NCBI RefSeq assembly: GCF_000716535.1
Contig: NZ_JNWV01000015.1
Location: 62,001 to 126,000 of the forward strand
From: Streptomyces flaveolus
Lineage (GTDB): Bacteria > Actinomycetota > Actinomycetes > Streptomycetales > Streptomycetaceae
Length of the DNA stretch: 64,000 bases
Direction: 5' to 3'
Translations under genes and position numbers: made by a program
Shown here: positions 51,431 through 60,371 of the stretch, piece by piece
How positions within the stretch are numbered: the first letter of the stretch is position 1
Layout: each line of letters begins with the position of its first letter
The notes under the pieces: model-generated
Told to the model about the DNA's origin: nothing
Database searches by the model: none
Seen by the model: only the letters and a program-made list of their open reading frames with translations

Positions 51431-52236
51431 TGATCCAGAACCCGCAGCCCAGTGGCGTCTACCTGGCCCGCGTCGCACTGCGCGCCGCCAAGGCGGCAGC
51501 GCAGAAGAACGGCGGCGGCCGTACGGCACAGCCCAAGCCGCGTACGACCCGGGTGGTCCGGCGTGACGGGCGCGAGCCGATGGGGCTCGGTGCCGCGATC
51601 GGCGCGCTGGTGACCGAGCGGGCCTGGGAGCTCCCGGCCTCCGGCGCGACGCTGCAGGACCGCTGGGCGGCCATCGCCCCCGAGCTCGCCGGGCACGTTG
51701 CCGCCGTGCCGTACGACGCCGACTCAGGCCAGCTCACCGTGTGCCCGGAGTCGACGGCCTGGGCGACGAAGGCGCGCCTGGAGCAGATCCGCATCGTCAA
51801 CGCCGCCAACAAGTCAGCGGGCCGAACGGTCGTCCGCACCTTGCGAATCCTGACGCCCGGCTCCGTCCACGCGCCTGAGCCGGCCGATACCGCCCCGGAG
51901 TCCCCAGCAGCGCCCACGGGCCCGGCGAGGACCAGCAAGACGGCGTGCGAGGGCTACCGCCGCGCGCTCGCCGCGCACCAGGAGGCCGTGCCGCCACGCC
52001 GGGTGGATCAGGGCATCGCGGAAGCGGTGGAGCGGCAGACCGCCGCGATGCGGGAGCTGAGCCGCCGCGCGTTTCCCGAATCGGACGTCGTCCGGGACGA
52101 CGCGCCAGCCCCGCTCGAGGTCATCCGCGCCCAGCGCCGCCGCGAAGTCGCCGCTACCCACGCGGCCGCGCTTCGCCGTGCCCATTCCGAGTGCGCTCAG
52201 CAGGCCGAAGCGCAGCCGCTGGGGCGTACAGCGTGA
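51430..52236 (+). CDS. DciA/DUF721-like helicase-loader protein, intact copy
   Basis: 268 aa, ATG 7 bp after GGGGAGG. Residues 5-135 follow DciA (YLARVALRAAKAAAQKNG..., REPMGLGAAIGALVTERAWELPASGATLQDRWAAIAPELAGHVAAVPYDADSGQLTVCPESTAWATKARLEQ). A 130-residue helical tail is added, longer than chromosomal DciA. It would help load DnaB at the plasmid origin. Paralogous to the truncated copy at 41405. Confidence 0.8.
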   Translation: MIQNPQPSGVYLARVALRAAKAAAQKNGGGRTAQPKPRTTRVVRRDGREPMGLGAAIGALVTERAWELPASGATLQDRWAAIAPELAGHVAAVPYDADSGQLTVCPESTAWATKARLEQIRIVNAANKSAGRTVVRTLRILTPGSVHAPEPADTAPESPAAPTGPARTSKTACEGYRRALAAHQEAVPPRRVDQGIAEAVERQTAAMRELSRRAFPESDVVRDDAPAPLEVIRAQRRREVAATHAAALRRAHSECAQQAEAQPLGRTA

Positions 52237-52472
52237 GGCCGTCGAGGCTGCCAAGAAGAGCGCGGGTGCTCCCGATGGCCAGGGTGGGCCATGGGACACG
52301 CGGTGCGCGCGGCCCGCCGACGGTCTTCCTGGGTGATGTCCGCAGGTCGGAGATAGCCGATGGACAGACGGTGTCGGGGTGGTTGGATGGCCAGGTGTCA
52401 ACGCCCGCTCTGGTTCGTTGAACATGCCGTCCCGCGTCTGGTGGGAGCGGTTGGACGGCGGGGAGGTAACTG

Positions 52473-53219
52473 ATGAGCGATCGAAGCGCAATTGAATGGA
52501 CTGAGGCAACGTGGAATCCGACAACGGGATGTGACCGGGTTTCCTCCGGGTGCGACAACTGCTACGCGCTGACGTTGGCCAAGCGGTTAAAGGCGATGGG
52601 GGCGGCGAAGTATCAGAATGACGGGGATCCGCGGACGTCGGGGCCGGGGTTCGATCTGACGGTGCATCCCGATGCGCTGGATGTTCCGTATGGGTGGAAG
52701 AACCCGCGGACGGTGTTCGTGAACTCCATGTCGGATCTGTTCCATGCCCGCGTGCCGCTGGACTTCGTACGGCAGGTCTTCGAGGTCATGGCGGACACGC
52801 CGCAGCATACATACCAGGTGCTGACCAAGCGGGCCAGGCGCCTGCGGCAGGTCGCAGACCAACTGGTGTGGCCGGGGAACCTCTGGATGGGTGTCTCGGT
52901 GGAAACAGCGAAGGAACTTCACCGGGTTGATGATCTGCGGCAGGTGCCCGCCGCGGTCCGGTTCCTGTCCTGTGAGCCGCTGCTCGGTCCGCTGGAGGGG
53001 CTGAACCTGGACGGCATCCACTGGGTGATCGCCGGCGGTGAGTCCGGCCCGCGGCATCGGCCGATGGAAGAAGCCTGGGTGACACAGATCCGTGATCTGT
53101 GCCTCGAGGAGCGTGTCGCGTTCTTCTTCAAGCAGTGGGGCGGCCACACGCCTAAGGCCGGCGGCCGCACCCTGCAAGGCCGTACCTGGGATCAGATGCC
53201 TGCGTTTACCGGCGCCTGA
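52473..53219 (+). CDS. DUF5131 (phage Gp37-like, three-Cys motif) protein
   Basis: 248 aa with a GGGGAGG ribosome site. The N-terminus IEWTEATWNPTTGCDRVSSGCDNCYA carries Cys 20, 27 and 30, resembling a radical-SAM-like metal site. Later motifs are VFVNSMSDLFH, YQVLTKRARRL, WMGVSVE, FLSCEPLLGPL and WVIAGGESG. DUF5131 proteins are typically encoded beside TcmP, as here. The reaction is not known. Confidence 0.9.
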   Translation: MSDRSAIEWTEATWNPTTGCDRVSSGCDNCYALTLAKRLKAMGAAKYQNDGDPRTSGPGFDLTVHPDALDVPYGWKNPRTVFVNSMSDLFHARVPLDFVRQVFEVMADTPQHTYQVLTKRARRLRQVADQLVWPGNLWMGVSVETAKELHRVDDLRQVPAAVRFLSCEPLLGPLEGLNLDGIHWVIAGGESGPRHRPMEEAWVTQIRDLCLEERVAFFFKQWGGHTPKAGGRTLQGRTWDQMPAFTGA

Positions 53220-53225
53220 TGGACT

Positions 53226-54389
53226 TCACCGAGGGGGCTGCACGATGAGTTCGTGGGTTTTCCCTCCGATGCCCGTGCTGGCCGTCCGGCCGCTGCTGTG
53301 CAGCAGCTTGACGGCTTTGCGCGCGGCGGGTTCGGTGACCTGCCCGTAGTAGTCGCCGAACACGTCCAACGTGTGGTTGAGCAGTTTGAAGGCCCGTTTC
53401 TGCTGGTGCAGGATCCGTTCCATGTTGTCGGCCATGGCGGGCACGGCCGCGTCGATAACCTCCTGCGGGTCCGGGCGGACCACCGAGGTAGCGGAGAAAA
53501 GAGTGTTCGGGTCTTCCCGTTCCTCCTTGATCTCAAGTCCCTCCCACCATGCATCGCGAGCCCGGGCGACGGCGTCGCCGAAGAACCACAGGCCGTGTTC
53601 GCTGCGGGTGCCGAAGACCAGGTGGTACACCGCCTTCTGCCCGTTCTTTCTGGCGACCGGCACCGACTGCACGAACATGCCGGTCTTCTCCCTCAGCCGC
53701 TGGGCGTACTGAGCGGCCACGATCTCGTCCACGTCCGCTTCGACCGGCTCGTCCGGCCGGAAGTACTCACGCCACCACCGGCCGCCGCACGCCTCATCGA
53801 AGCGCTCGGAGGAGCGTTCCAGACCGCGGGCGGACCTGGCATTGCCTCCCAGGCGGCGTACCGCGTCCATGCTGAAGTTCATCAAGAACTCGGTCGGCTG
53901 CCAGAGCCGCGGAGTACTGCGCCGCTGGTTCAGCGTCTGAACGATCCGGTCGAATGGCAGCCCCAGGCCGCACGGATCAAGGAAAAGGAACAGCGGGAGC
54001 CCTTCGGCAACCCGCAGAACCTCGCCCAGAACTCCGTCCACGTCGCCGTGATGCACCCTCGCGTCCACGCCCAAGGGGCGGTAGTGGGCAGCGACCTGGT
54101 CCAGACGGGCAACGGAATCGGGTTTCTGCTCCACGAAGAAGCAGTTCCATAACAACGCGTTCTTCTCCAGGTGATGAGCAGCCACCTGCATCGCGATCTC
54201 CGCAGAGCCGGGGTCGCCGCTCTCGTACCGTCCCTCGCCCGCATAGCCGTCGAGGTACACGACCTGGCGACGACCACGCGAGCCGGTCATGCCGCCGAAG
54301 CGGGGAATGTACTGGCCCAGCAGCTTGTGCTTGAGGACGCTCGGCAGCGCCTGTGAGGCCCAATAATCCTTGTCCGTGCCCGTCGACAT
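53226..54389 (-). CDS. tcmP: TcmP, three-Cys-motif partner protein
   Basis: 387 aa. YLDGYAGEGRYESGDPGSAEIA and LFLFLDPCGLGLPFDRI are the TcmP signatures; the fold resembles a methyltransferase-like Rossmann domain with a glycine-rich loop. It ends 6 bp from the DUF5131 stop, convergent. The two families co-occur widely, probably as a biochemical pair. ATG 54389 follows GGGGGGAAGG. Confidence 0.87.
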   Translation of the reverse strand: MSTGTDKDYWASQALPSVLKHKLLGQYIPRFGGMTGSRGRRQVVYLDGYAGEGRYESGDPGSAEIAMQVAAHHLEKNALLWNCFFVEQKPDSVARLDQVAAHYRPLGVDARVHHGDVDGVLGEVLRVAEGLPLFLFLDPCGLGLPFDRIVQTLNQRRSTPRLWQPTEFLMNFSMDAVRRLGGNARSARGLERSSERFDEACGGRWWREYFRPDEPVEADVDEIVAAQYAQRLREKTGMFVQSVPVARKNGQKAVYHLVFGTRSEHGLWFFGDAVARARDAWWEGLEIKEEREDPNTLFSATSVVRPDPQEVIDAAVPAMADNMERILHQQKRAFKLLNHTLDVFGDYYGQVTEPAARKAVKLLHSSGRTASTGIGGKTHELIVQPPR

Positions 54390-54775
54390 GGCCTTCCCCC
54401 CACCCCAGAATCCACTGTGATAATCGATATTGAGGTAAGCATCACGCACCGTAAAGAGGGCGGCAGCGCCGGGAACACAGGCCGCTGAGGGCTACCGCAT
54501 GGCGCGCAGAAGGTCGCGCCGGGCGGTAAAGATCTCGCGCCACCGAGCGCAGGTGGCCTCGCCGTCAAGCTATTGCGGCGCCGCGAGGTGTTGACGGACG
54601 ACCTGGCGGCTGTCGCGGCCCGGCAGACGCTCACCGAGAGCCAGGACGAGCGACTCCTCCATGTCCGGCTCGCACGCCCGAGGGGAGTGGCGGCCGTAGC
54701 GCTGCGCGCGCCCAAGCCTCCGTCTCGCGGGTCGAGGCGAGGGCTTCGCTACGCCGACACGTAGGATCCCTGCAC
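54390..54775. other. Gap with possible gene debris
   Basis: An AT-rich stretch (54419-54445) before the tcmP start may hold its promoter. At about 54575-54700 the plus strand reads LTDDLAAVAARQTLTESQDERLLHVRLARP without a proper start or end, possibly a broken coding fragment. Confidence 0.4.
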
Positions 54776-55012
54776 GTGGCACACACCTTCGAAGAACTTG
54801 TGGAGAAACAACGCGCCGCCGACCAGGCACACGCGACCGTCCAGGCCCTACGCGACCAAGACGACCCGCCCGCGTACGAGACTGCATGGCAGGCGTGGCG
54901 CGACCTCGCCCAAGACGTACAAGCCGCAATCACCGAGCACGCGAAAGAGCAGAGCACGATGCGGGCTGGCGTAGAGCTTGACGTGAAGAAGGCGGTCCGG
55001 CACACCGAGTAG
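54776..55012 (+). CDS. Small coiled-coil-like hypothetical protein
   Basis: 78 aa from a GTG. Charged helices (HTFEELVEKQRAADQAHATVQALRDQDD). No family recognised. Confidence 0.55.
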   Translation: MAHTFEELVEKQRAADQAHATVQALRDQDDPPAYETAWQAWRDLAQDVQAAITEHAKEQSTMRAGVELDVKKAVRHTE

Positions 55013-55188
55013 CCAGTTCATGCGGCGTCCCGGGCAAAGGTGACGGCGTGGCCCACGCTGCTGCGATCGCCTGGCACGCGGTGAAGGCGGGAGAGCCACG
55101 CACGGTCCTGTCGCTGGAACCCGAACTGTACGCGGGTACCGGCATCACTCCGCTGAACCCCACCCGAACCGCGCCGCCTCGGACGATC

Positions 55189-55221
55189 GGGGGGCCATTT
55201 CCCGCCGGGAAATGGCCCCCC
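55189..55221. terminator. Perfect 15-bp hairpin, bidirectional
   Basis: GGGGGGCCATTTCCC-GCC-GGGAAATGGCCCCCC, between the minus-strand gene ending at 55227 and a short plus-strand frame beginning near 55048 (MAHAAAIAWHAVKAGEPRT, unsupported as a gene). Confidence 0.7.
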
Positions 55222-55226
55222 GTTCG

Positions 55227-55634
55227 TCAGCGCCTGGCGTGCAGGTGCGCCTGTCGGGCGATGACCAGGCCGCGCCAGCGGCTGCGGGTGTGCTGTTCGC
55301 CGTCGAGCCACCGGGCTCCGGAAGCCTGCTCGAGGGGCAGGTCGGCCATGAAGTGGGCGATGTCGACGAAGTAGACGTGATCTTCGTCGGAAGTCTGTTC
55401 TCGTAGCCGGGTGAGGGTGGCGTGCAGTGCGGTGTGGTCATTGAGGACGGCCTGGTGGAAGGTGTCGGCCAGCTCGATCGCGGGTGTCAGCGAGGCGAGG
55501 CCCGCGATATCGAGTTCGCGCGTGTCCGGGCGCACCTTCACGCCGGCGGTGCGGACGTCGTCGGTCAGGACGGACCCGGTGCCCTCCACGTTCACCGGCC
55601 AGCCCGCCCCGACGACAGCGCGGACTCCGTCCAC
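55227..55634 (-). CDS. Hypothetical protein divergent from tap
   Basis: 135 aa from a GTG with GGAGG 8 bp upstream. Helical centre (IELADTFHQAVLNDHTALHATLTRLREQ) and an acidic motif EDHVYFVDIAHFMADLP. Starts only 25 bp from the tap start, back to back. Confidence 0.6.
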   Translation of the reverse strand: MDGVRAVVGAGWPVNVEGTGSVLTDDVRTAGVKVRPDTRELDIAGLASLTPAIELADTFHQAVLNDHTALHATLTRLREQTSDEDHVYFVDIAHFMADLPLEQASGARWLDGEQHTRSRWRGLVIARQAHLHARR

Positions 55635-55659
55635 AGGCCCGGCCTCCGAGGCTGCAGCC

Positions 55660-57531
55660 ATGGACGCAACCGAGAACACCCAGGCCCCTGCCCCTGTCGC
55701 CGCTGCTCCGGCCGCCGTGACCCGCCCGGCGCGCACCACCAGGACGTCGTCGACGTCGCGCCGTCCGGGTGCGAAGAAGGCGGCCCCGGCCGACACTCCG
55801 GCGGGCGGCACCGACCCGCGGTTCGAGAACGGGCCGCTGGCGGTCGTCGACGTCGATGCAGACGGGCAGATGCTGGCGTACTGCACCGGCGGCCTGGTCC
55901 TGGACGTGCCCGCCAAGTCCCTTCCGTCCCTGGTGGACTGGACGCTCAAGGAGGCGAAGCTCGGGGCGCCGAAGCTCTCCGGCCCCGGCAAGGACGCCGA
56001 CCCGCTGCTCGTGCTCACCGAGGCCGCGCTGGAGCGCTACGGCCTTCCGGCCACGCTCACGGAGGAGGAGCGGCTCGCCGGGCGCATCCCGGAGGGCCAC
56101 AAGGTCATTAAGCAGCTGACCCGCGCGCAGTGGCAGCTGACCAAGCGCGGCTTCGGCCCGTGGGCGAGGATCTACCGGCCCGCGCAGGGCTCGGAGCGGG
56201 CCTGCGTGCAGCTGTGCATTCCGTCGTGGAACGCGCTGGACACCCGGCACTGGGGCGCGGCCGGGCAGCTGGCACCGGCCGAACTCGCCCGGCTCCTGGG
56301 CGTGTACGCCTCGAGGGTGATGACGCCGCGCGGATCGACCGCCGTGACCGGCCTGGAGCTGATGACCGCGCTGCACCCGCCGACGCGGGCCTCCGAGCCG
56401 GAGCGACGGGTAAGCGGCACTCCGAGCACAACCCCGGCTCCCTGGGCAAGGACCCGGTCGACCCTGCGCCGTGCGAGGTCCCTGACGGGCATCCACCTGC
56501 CTCGGTTCCACGTGCGGGGACCTGCGGAGAAGCTGTTCGAGGAGGCGTACGACTGGGCGCGGCCGATGACCGACGCGGAGTTCACCCTGCGCCACTTGGT
56601 CGGCATCGACGTCAACATGGCTTTCGCCGCCGGAGCGAACGGCCTGAACGTCGGCCTCGGAGCCCCGACGCAGGTCACGAACCCGGTGTTCGACCCGAAG
56701 CTGCCCGGCAGCTGGCTGGTGGACCTGAGCCACGTGGACCTGTCGAAGGTGAAGGTCGGCAAGGAGTGGGTGGAGCTGGACGGCTCGCTGCTGCCCTCCC
56801 CGTTCACGCCGAAGGGCGAGCGCCCCGAGGGGCCGGCCTGGTACGCGACGCCCACCGTGGCGTACGCGGTGGAGCTCGGCTACGAGCTGCGCCCGCTGGA
56901 GGCGTGGGTGCGGCGGGAGAACGGCCGCTACCTGGACGGCTGGTACAACCGGCTCCGCGACGCCTACCTCGCCACGATGGCCGACCTCGGTGTGCACGCG
57001 GACATGGAGCCGGCCGACTTCCTCGCGGCGATGGACGGCTACAAGGACCGCGACCCGGACCTCGCGATCGTCGTCTCAGCGATCAAAGCGACCGTAAAGG
57101 GCGGTATCGGCAAGCTCCGCGAGCGGCCCCGGGGTGAAGGCTGGCGGCCCGGGCAGCCGTGGCGGGCGCTGACCCGTCCGACGTGGCGCCCGGACATCCG
57201 CGCGGCCGTCATCTCCCGCACCCGGATCAACCTCCACCGCAAGATCGTCAAGCACGCCGCATTCACCGGGCAGTACCCCATCGCGATCCTGTCCGACTGC
57301 GTCGTCTACGCGGCCAACGGCACCACCCCGCTGGACTTCCTGCCCTACCGGGACGGCAAGCCGCTGCCCGGCGGCTTCAAACTCGGCATCAACCCCGGCC
57401 TGGTCAAGCACGAAGGCACCCAGACGGTTCTGTGGGGGGAAGAGGTCCGCGAGCGGTTCAACGCCCCGGAACTCAACCTCGCCCGCTACATCAAGGACGG
57501 CACCGTCACCGACATCGACAACGGAGAGTAG
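55660..57531 (+). CDS. tap: Telomere-associated protein Tap
   Basis: 623 aa. Sequences such as RFHVRGPAEKLFEEAYDWARP, HLVGIDVNMAFAAGANGL, DLSHVDLSKVKVGKEWVELDG and RTRINLHRKIVKHAAFTGQ are those I know from Streptomyces Tap, which binds the single-stranded 3' ends of linear replicons and recruits the terminal protein. Codons 249-281 read in a different frame from the conserved sequence, with frame restored afterwards. It has the usual position two genes ahead of tpg. Confidence 0.85.
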   Translation: MDATENTQAPAPVAAAPAAVTRPARTTRTSSTSRRPGAKKAAPADTPAGGTDPRFENGPLAVVDVDADGQMLAYCTGGLVLDVPAKSLPSLVDWTLKEAKLGAPKLSGPGKDADPLLVLTEAALERYGLPATLTEEERLAGRIPEGHKVIKQLTRAQWQLTKRGFGPWARIYRPAQGSERACVQLCIPSWNALDTRHWGAAGQLAPAELARLLGVYASRVMTPRGSTAVTGLELMTALHPPTRASEPERRVSGTPSTTPAPWARTRSTLRRARSLTGIHLPRFHVRGPAEKLFEEAYDWARPMTDAEFTLRHLVGIDVNMAFAAGANGLNVGLGAPTQVTNPVFDPKLPGSWLVDLSHVDLSKVKVGKEWVELDGSLLPSPFTPKGERPEGPAWYATPTVAYAVELGYELRPLEAWVRRENGRYLDGWYNRLRDAYLATMADLGVHADMEPADFLAAMDGYKDRDPDLAIVVSAIKATVKGGIGKLRERPRGEGWRPGQPWRALTRPTWRPDIRAAVISRTRINLHRKIVKHAAFTGQYPIAILSDCVVYAANGTTPLDFLPYRDGKPLPGGFKLGINPGLVKHEGTQTVLWGEEVRERFNAPELNLARYIKDGTVTDIDNGE

Positions 57532-57539
57532 GAGACGAG

Positions 57540-57874
57540 ATGCGAGGCAGGGACGCAACCATGCAGGCCGACACACGCTCCTGGGCGGCCCGCTGGTCGT
57601 TCACCACGGCATCCGGCGTCACCACCGGAACCGCCCGCGCCACCTCCTTCCAGAAACTCGCCTCCACCGTCTCCAAGGCCGCCGAGCGGTCGCTGGCCAA
57701 CCTGACCGAGGACGAAGGCGACGCCCTGGACGGCCGCTGGAACCGCTTCCTGGCCCGCCTGGAACTCCTCGCCGAACGCCAGGCCGCAGCGCCGGAAGCT
57801 GGCACAACACCGCCGACGGATGGGCCGACATCGAGATCACCCACATCACCGACCACCAGAGCAGCGGGGAGTAG
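57540..57874 (+). pseudogene. Small gene between tap and tpg, frameshifted
   Basis: Starts 8 bp after the tap stop with GGAG at the right distance. Reads MRGRDATMQADTRSWAARWSF... to about residue 86 (AAPEA). From 57800 the sensible continuation WHNTADGWADIEITHITDHQ is in another frame, ending TAG at 57874, 6 bp before tpg. One missing C explains it. Confidence 0.65.
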
Positions 57875-57880
57875 GCCGCC

Positions 57881-58437
57881 GTGAGCCTGTTCGGGGACGG
57901 CCTCGACGCCGCAGTGCAAAAGGCATTCACTCGCCCGGCACCCAAGAGCGCGGTCGCTCAGATGCGCTACCTGGTCAGCAGCTCAAGGGCACCAAGCCGG
58001 TCGCCCAGATGCTGCGCATCTCCCAGCGCACCGTCGAACGCTACGTGAAGGACCAGATCGAAAAGCCCCGCCCGGACCTCGCCGCGCGCCTGGAGCGTGA
58101 GGTGAAAAAGCGGTGGCAGCCGCAGATCCCCGCCCGCGCCCGGCAGCAGGCGGCAACAACCGGCGGCATCGTCATCGACACCCGCGCCCGGCTCGGCTAC
58201 ACCGCGCCGATCGGCTCCACCGACGAGTCCCGGCTCCGGCACCTGACCGTGGCGCTGCCTCCGCAGTACGCCGCCCGTCTCTTCGACGCCCAGGAGGCCG
58301 GCGCCACCGAACAGCAGCTCCAGCAGATCGCTGCCGAAGCACTCAAGGAGGTCTACTTTCAGGACGGCGGCCGCCGCGCCGGCTCCCTGGAAGATGTCCG
58401 CTTCACGGACATCGAGTACCTCGAGTTCGAGCTGTAG
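57881..58437 (+). pseudogene. tpg: Terminal protein gene tpg, frameshifted near the start
   Basis: The GTG at 57881 opens SLFGDGLDAAVQKAFTRPAPKSAVAQMRYLVS, the Tpg N-terminus. Near 57979 the frame shifts, and the rest (QLKGTKPVAQMLRISQRTVERYVKDQ..., TGGIVIDTRARLGYTAPIGSTDE..., FDAQEAGATEQQLQQIAAEALKEVYF) follows in the next frame to 58437. It includes the HTH and the reverse-transcriptase-like body. Tpg is covalently bound to telomere 5' ends and primes end patching. A 1-nt deletion of C would explain the break. Confidence 0.82.
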
Positions 58438-58513
58438 CGACCGCGCCCCGAACAGCCCGCGAGCCCCGGTGTGGTCGAGCTGCCGAGGGGCCAGGCGTTT
58501 CGCATCCTCCGCG

Positions 58514-59827
58514 CTACGTCCTCGACCGGGCCGCGGTCCGGTACTGCTCGACCAGGTTCTCCATGCCGGTCAGGCCGGCGTCCAGGCCGAGCTGGCGGAG
58601 CCAGTCGTCCACCTGCTCCTGGCGGTCGGCAGTGTCGCGCAGGTCCAGGGCTGGGTTGGCGCGGAAAACGCCGCCGGCCGACGCCCCGGCGTCCGGGATC
58701 TCCTCCAAGCCGTCGGTGCGGAGGAGATCCTTGACCTGCCGATCCGCGACGAGATGGAGCTCGCGCGGCTGCGCTGCCAGAGCGGGGTCGATGTCGATGA
58801 TGCGGGCGATCTCCGCGACGACCTTGGGGTCGACGGCGGTCTTCAGGATTCCTTCAAGCAGGTCCAACAGATTCGGTACCGGGTACCGGTACTCCTCGTT
58901 GACGGTGCCTGCGTACCGCCGAACCCGAGCGATAACGTCGATAGTGACCGTCGCCATCGCCGCCGTGGAAGAGCCGTAGACCTCGGGCAAGGCGACCGTC
59001 ACGACGGCCTCCACAGGGTGCGGCACTGCGGACCTGCTGAGGGCTCGGTACACCAGCCGGGCCGTGCGCGACCTGTTGTACCCGTGCTGACGGAAGCCCG
59101 TGGACGAGACGTACGACGAATGCCCAAGGGTCACCAGCGCGGCAGGGAAGGCCGAGTTGTTCAACGCCTGGGCGAGAGCGGCGACGGACCTCTCCGACAG
59201 CGGGCGCCAGGCGCCAGCCTCTCCCATCGGGAGGTTGATGCCAGTACGGAGGATGAAGTCCGCAGTGAAGTTGCCCTCGGTGTCCCGCTCCAGGTGCGGG
59301 GACATAACGTTCTGCCCCATGGGCAGCACCCCAGCGAACGGCTCCTCACGGGCGAGCTTGAGAAGCCGATCGCGGTCAGCGGTGGAATTCTGGCCGCTCA
59401 GTCGTATCGGCGCCTTCAGGTCTATCAGCAGGGGTCGGGGCGCGGCGTTGGCGTCGACCCGGACTACCACCACACTGCGCCCGGTCCCGTCATCGAACGG
59501 AACGGGGATGAAGGTCGGCTCCCAGGGCGGGTCGAACTTCTCGCGGCACCCGCTGGCGATCTTGTCGATCGTGTCCTGGGCGTCGACACCGACGACGCGC
59601 TCGGTACCCGGCTCCACCTTGTCGCTGATGCCCACCAGGATCATGCCGCCATAGGTGTTGGCCATCGCCGCGATGGTCGTCACCAGGCTCTTGGAGTACT
59701 CGCGCTTGAACTCCAGCGTCAGGCTCTCCACCTGGTCCGGACGCGCGGCGAGGGCGCGGATGCGCTCGATCGTCAGGTCCGCCGCCGCCGCGGCGAACAA
59801 AGTGTTGTTCATCCCTCCATAATCCAT
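58514..59827 (-). CDS. Schlafen-type AlbA_2 domain protein
   Basis: 437 aa. Residues 25-150 match the AlbA_2 domain (VESLTLEFKREYSKSLVTTIAAMANTYGGMILVGISDK, then VVVVRVDANAAPRPLLID), a putative DNA- or RNA-binding/ATPase core shared with Schlafen proteins. The rest is alpha/beta and unassigned. Schlafen-like proteins occur in antiphage contexts. A GTG 18 bp further upstream is an alternative start. Confidence 0.8.
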   Translation of the reverse strand: MDYGGMNNTLFAAAAADLTIERIRALAARPDQVESLTLEFKREYSKSLVTTIAAMANTYGGMILVGISDKVEPGTERVVGVDAQDTIDKIASGCREKFDPPWEPTFIPVPFDDGTGRSVVVVRVDANAAPRPLLIDLKAPIRLSGQNSTADRDRLLKLAREEPFAGVLPMGQNVMSPHLERDTEGNFTADFILRTGINLPMGEAGAWRPLSERSVAALAQALNNSAFPAALVTLGHSSYVSSTGFRQHGYNRSRTARLVYRALSRSAVPHPVEAVVTVALPEVYGSSTAAMATVTIDVIARVRRYAGTVNEEYRYPVPNLLDLLEGILKTAVDPKVVAEIARIIDIDPALAAQPRELHLVADRQVKDLLRTDGLEEIPDAGASAGGVFRANPALDLRDTADRQEQVDDWLRQLGLDAGLTGMENLVEQYRTAARSRT

Positions 59828-60371
59828 CAACGACCCTATCCCCACGCCGAATTACTGCGTCGGTTCTGGGCTCCTGTACCGGCTCGAGAATTGGCATGCA
59901 CACGCGCCGGTCCAACACCGCCCAGATCCAGGTACGCTTCGCCTGACGGTACTTCGACGCCTCAGCCGCGGCCGACCGGCTCGCGCAGAGCGTGGCGTCG
60001 TATGAGGAGAGCAGCAACGAGAAGGGCGTCGGGCAGGCCCCAATGCCGCCGATCGACACCCCGGAGCTCGCCCTGGTCCTCGTCGGGGTGCCGGACTCCC
60101 TGGCTCAGACTGGCATGGATCCGTACGCGGTCATCATTAGCTTGGCCGTCAACAGGACGGCTGCACCGGCTGCGACGGCAGCCGCGGCCCGGCCGGACAC
60201 GACTGGGAAGCCGACTGCGACGTGTGGACCCGCGCCGTCAAGGCACCGGCTATACCGTCACCCGCCGCTAACCCGCCATCGGCGCCGCAAGTCGAACCCG
60301 TACGCTCATCACACGACGCGGTGTCCGACGGCCGGGCCCCAAGCGGGTCGCTGGTGGGTGATGATGTCGCT
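59828..60371. other. Gap without a supported gene
   Basis: One plus-strand frame (from 59992, PPIDTPELALVLVGVPDSL...) has mildly protein-like sequence but lacks a ribosome site and a plausible end. No RNA gene or repeat was seen. Confidence 0.45.

Noticed and set aside
58394..60271. A 625-codon plus-strand frame
   Set aside because: Antisense to the AlbA_2 protein over most of its length, with no motifs.
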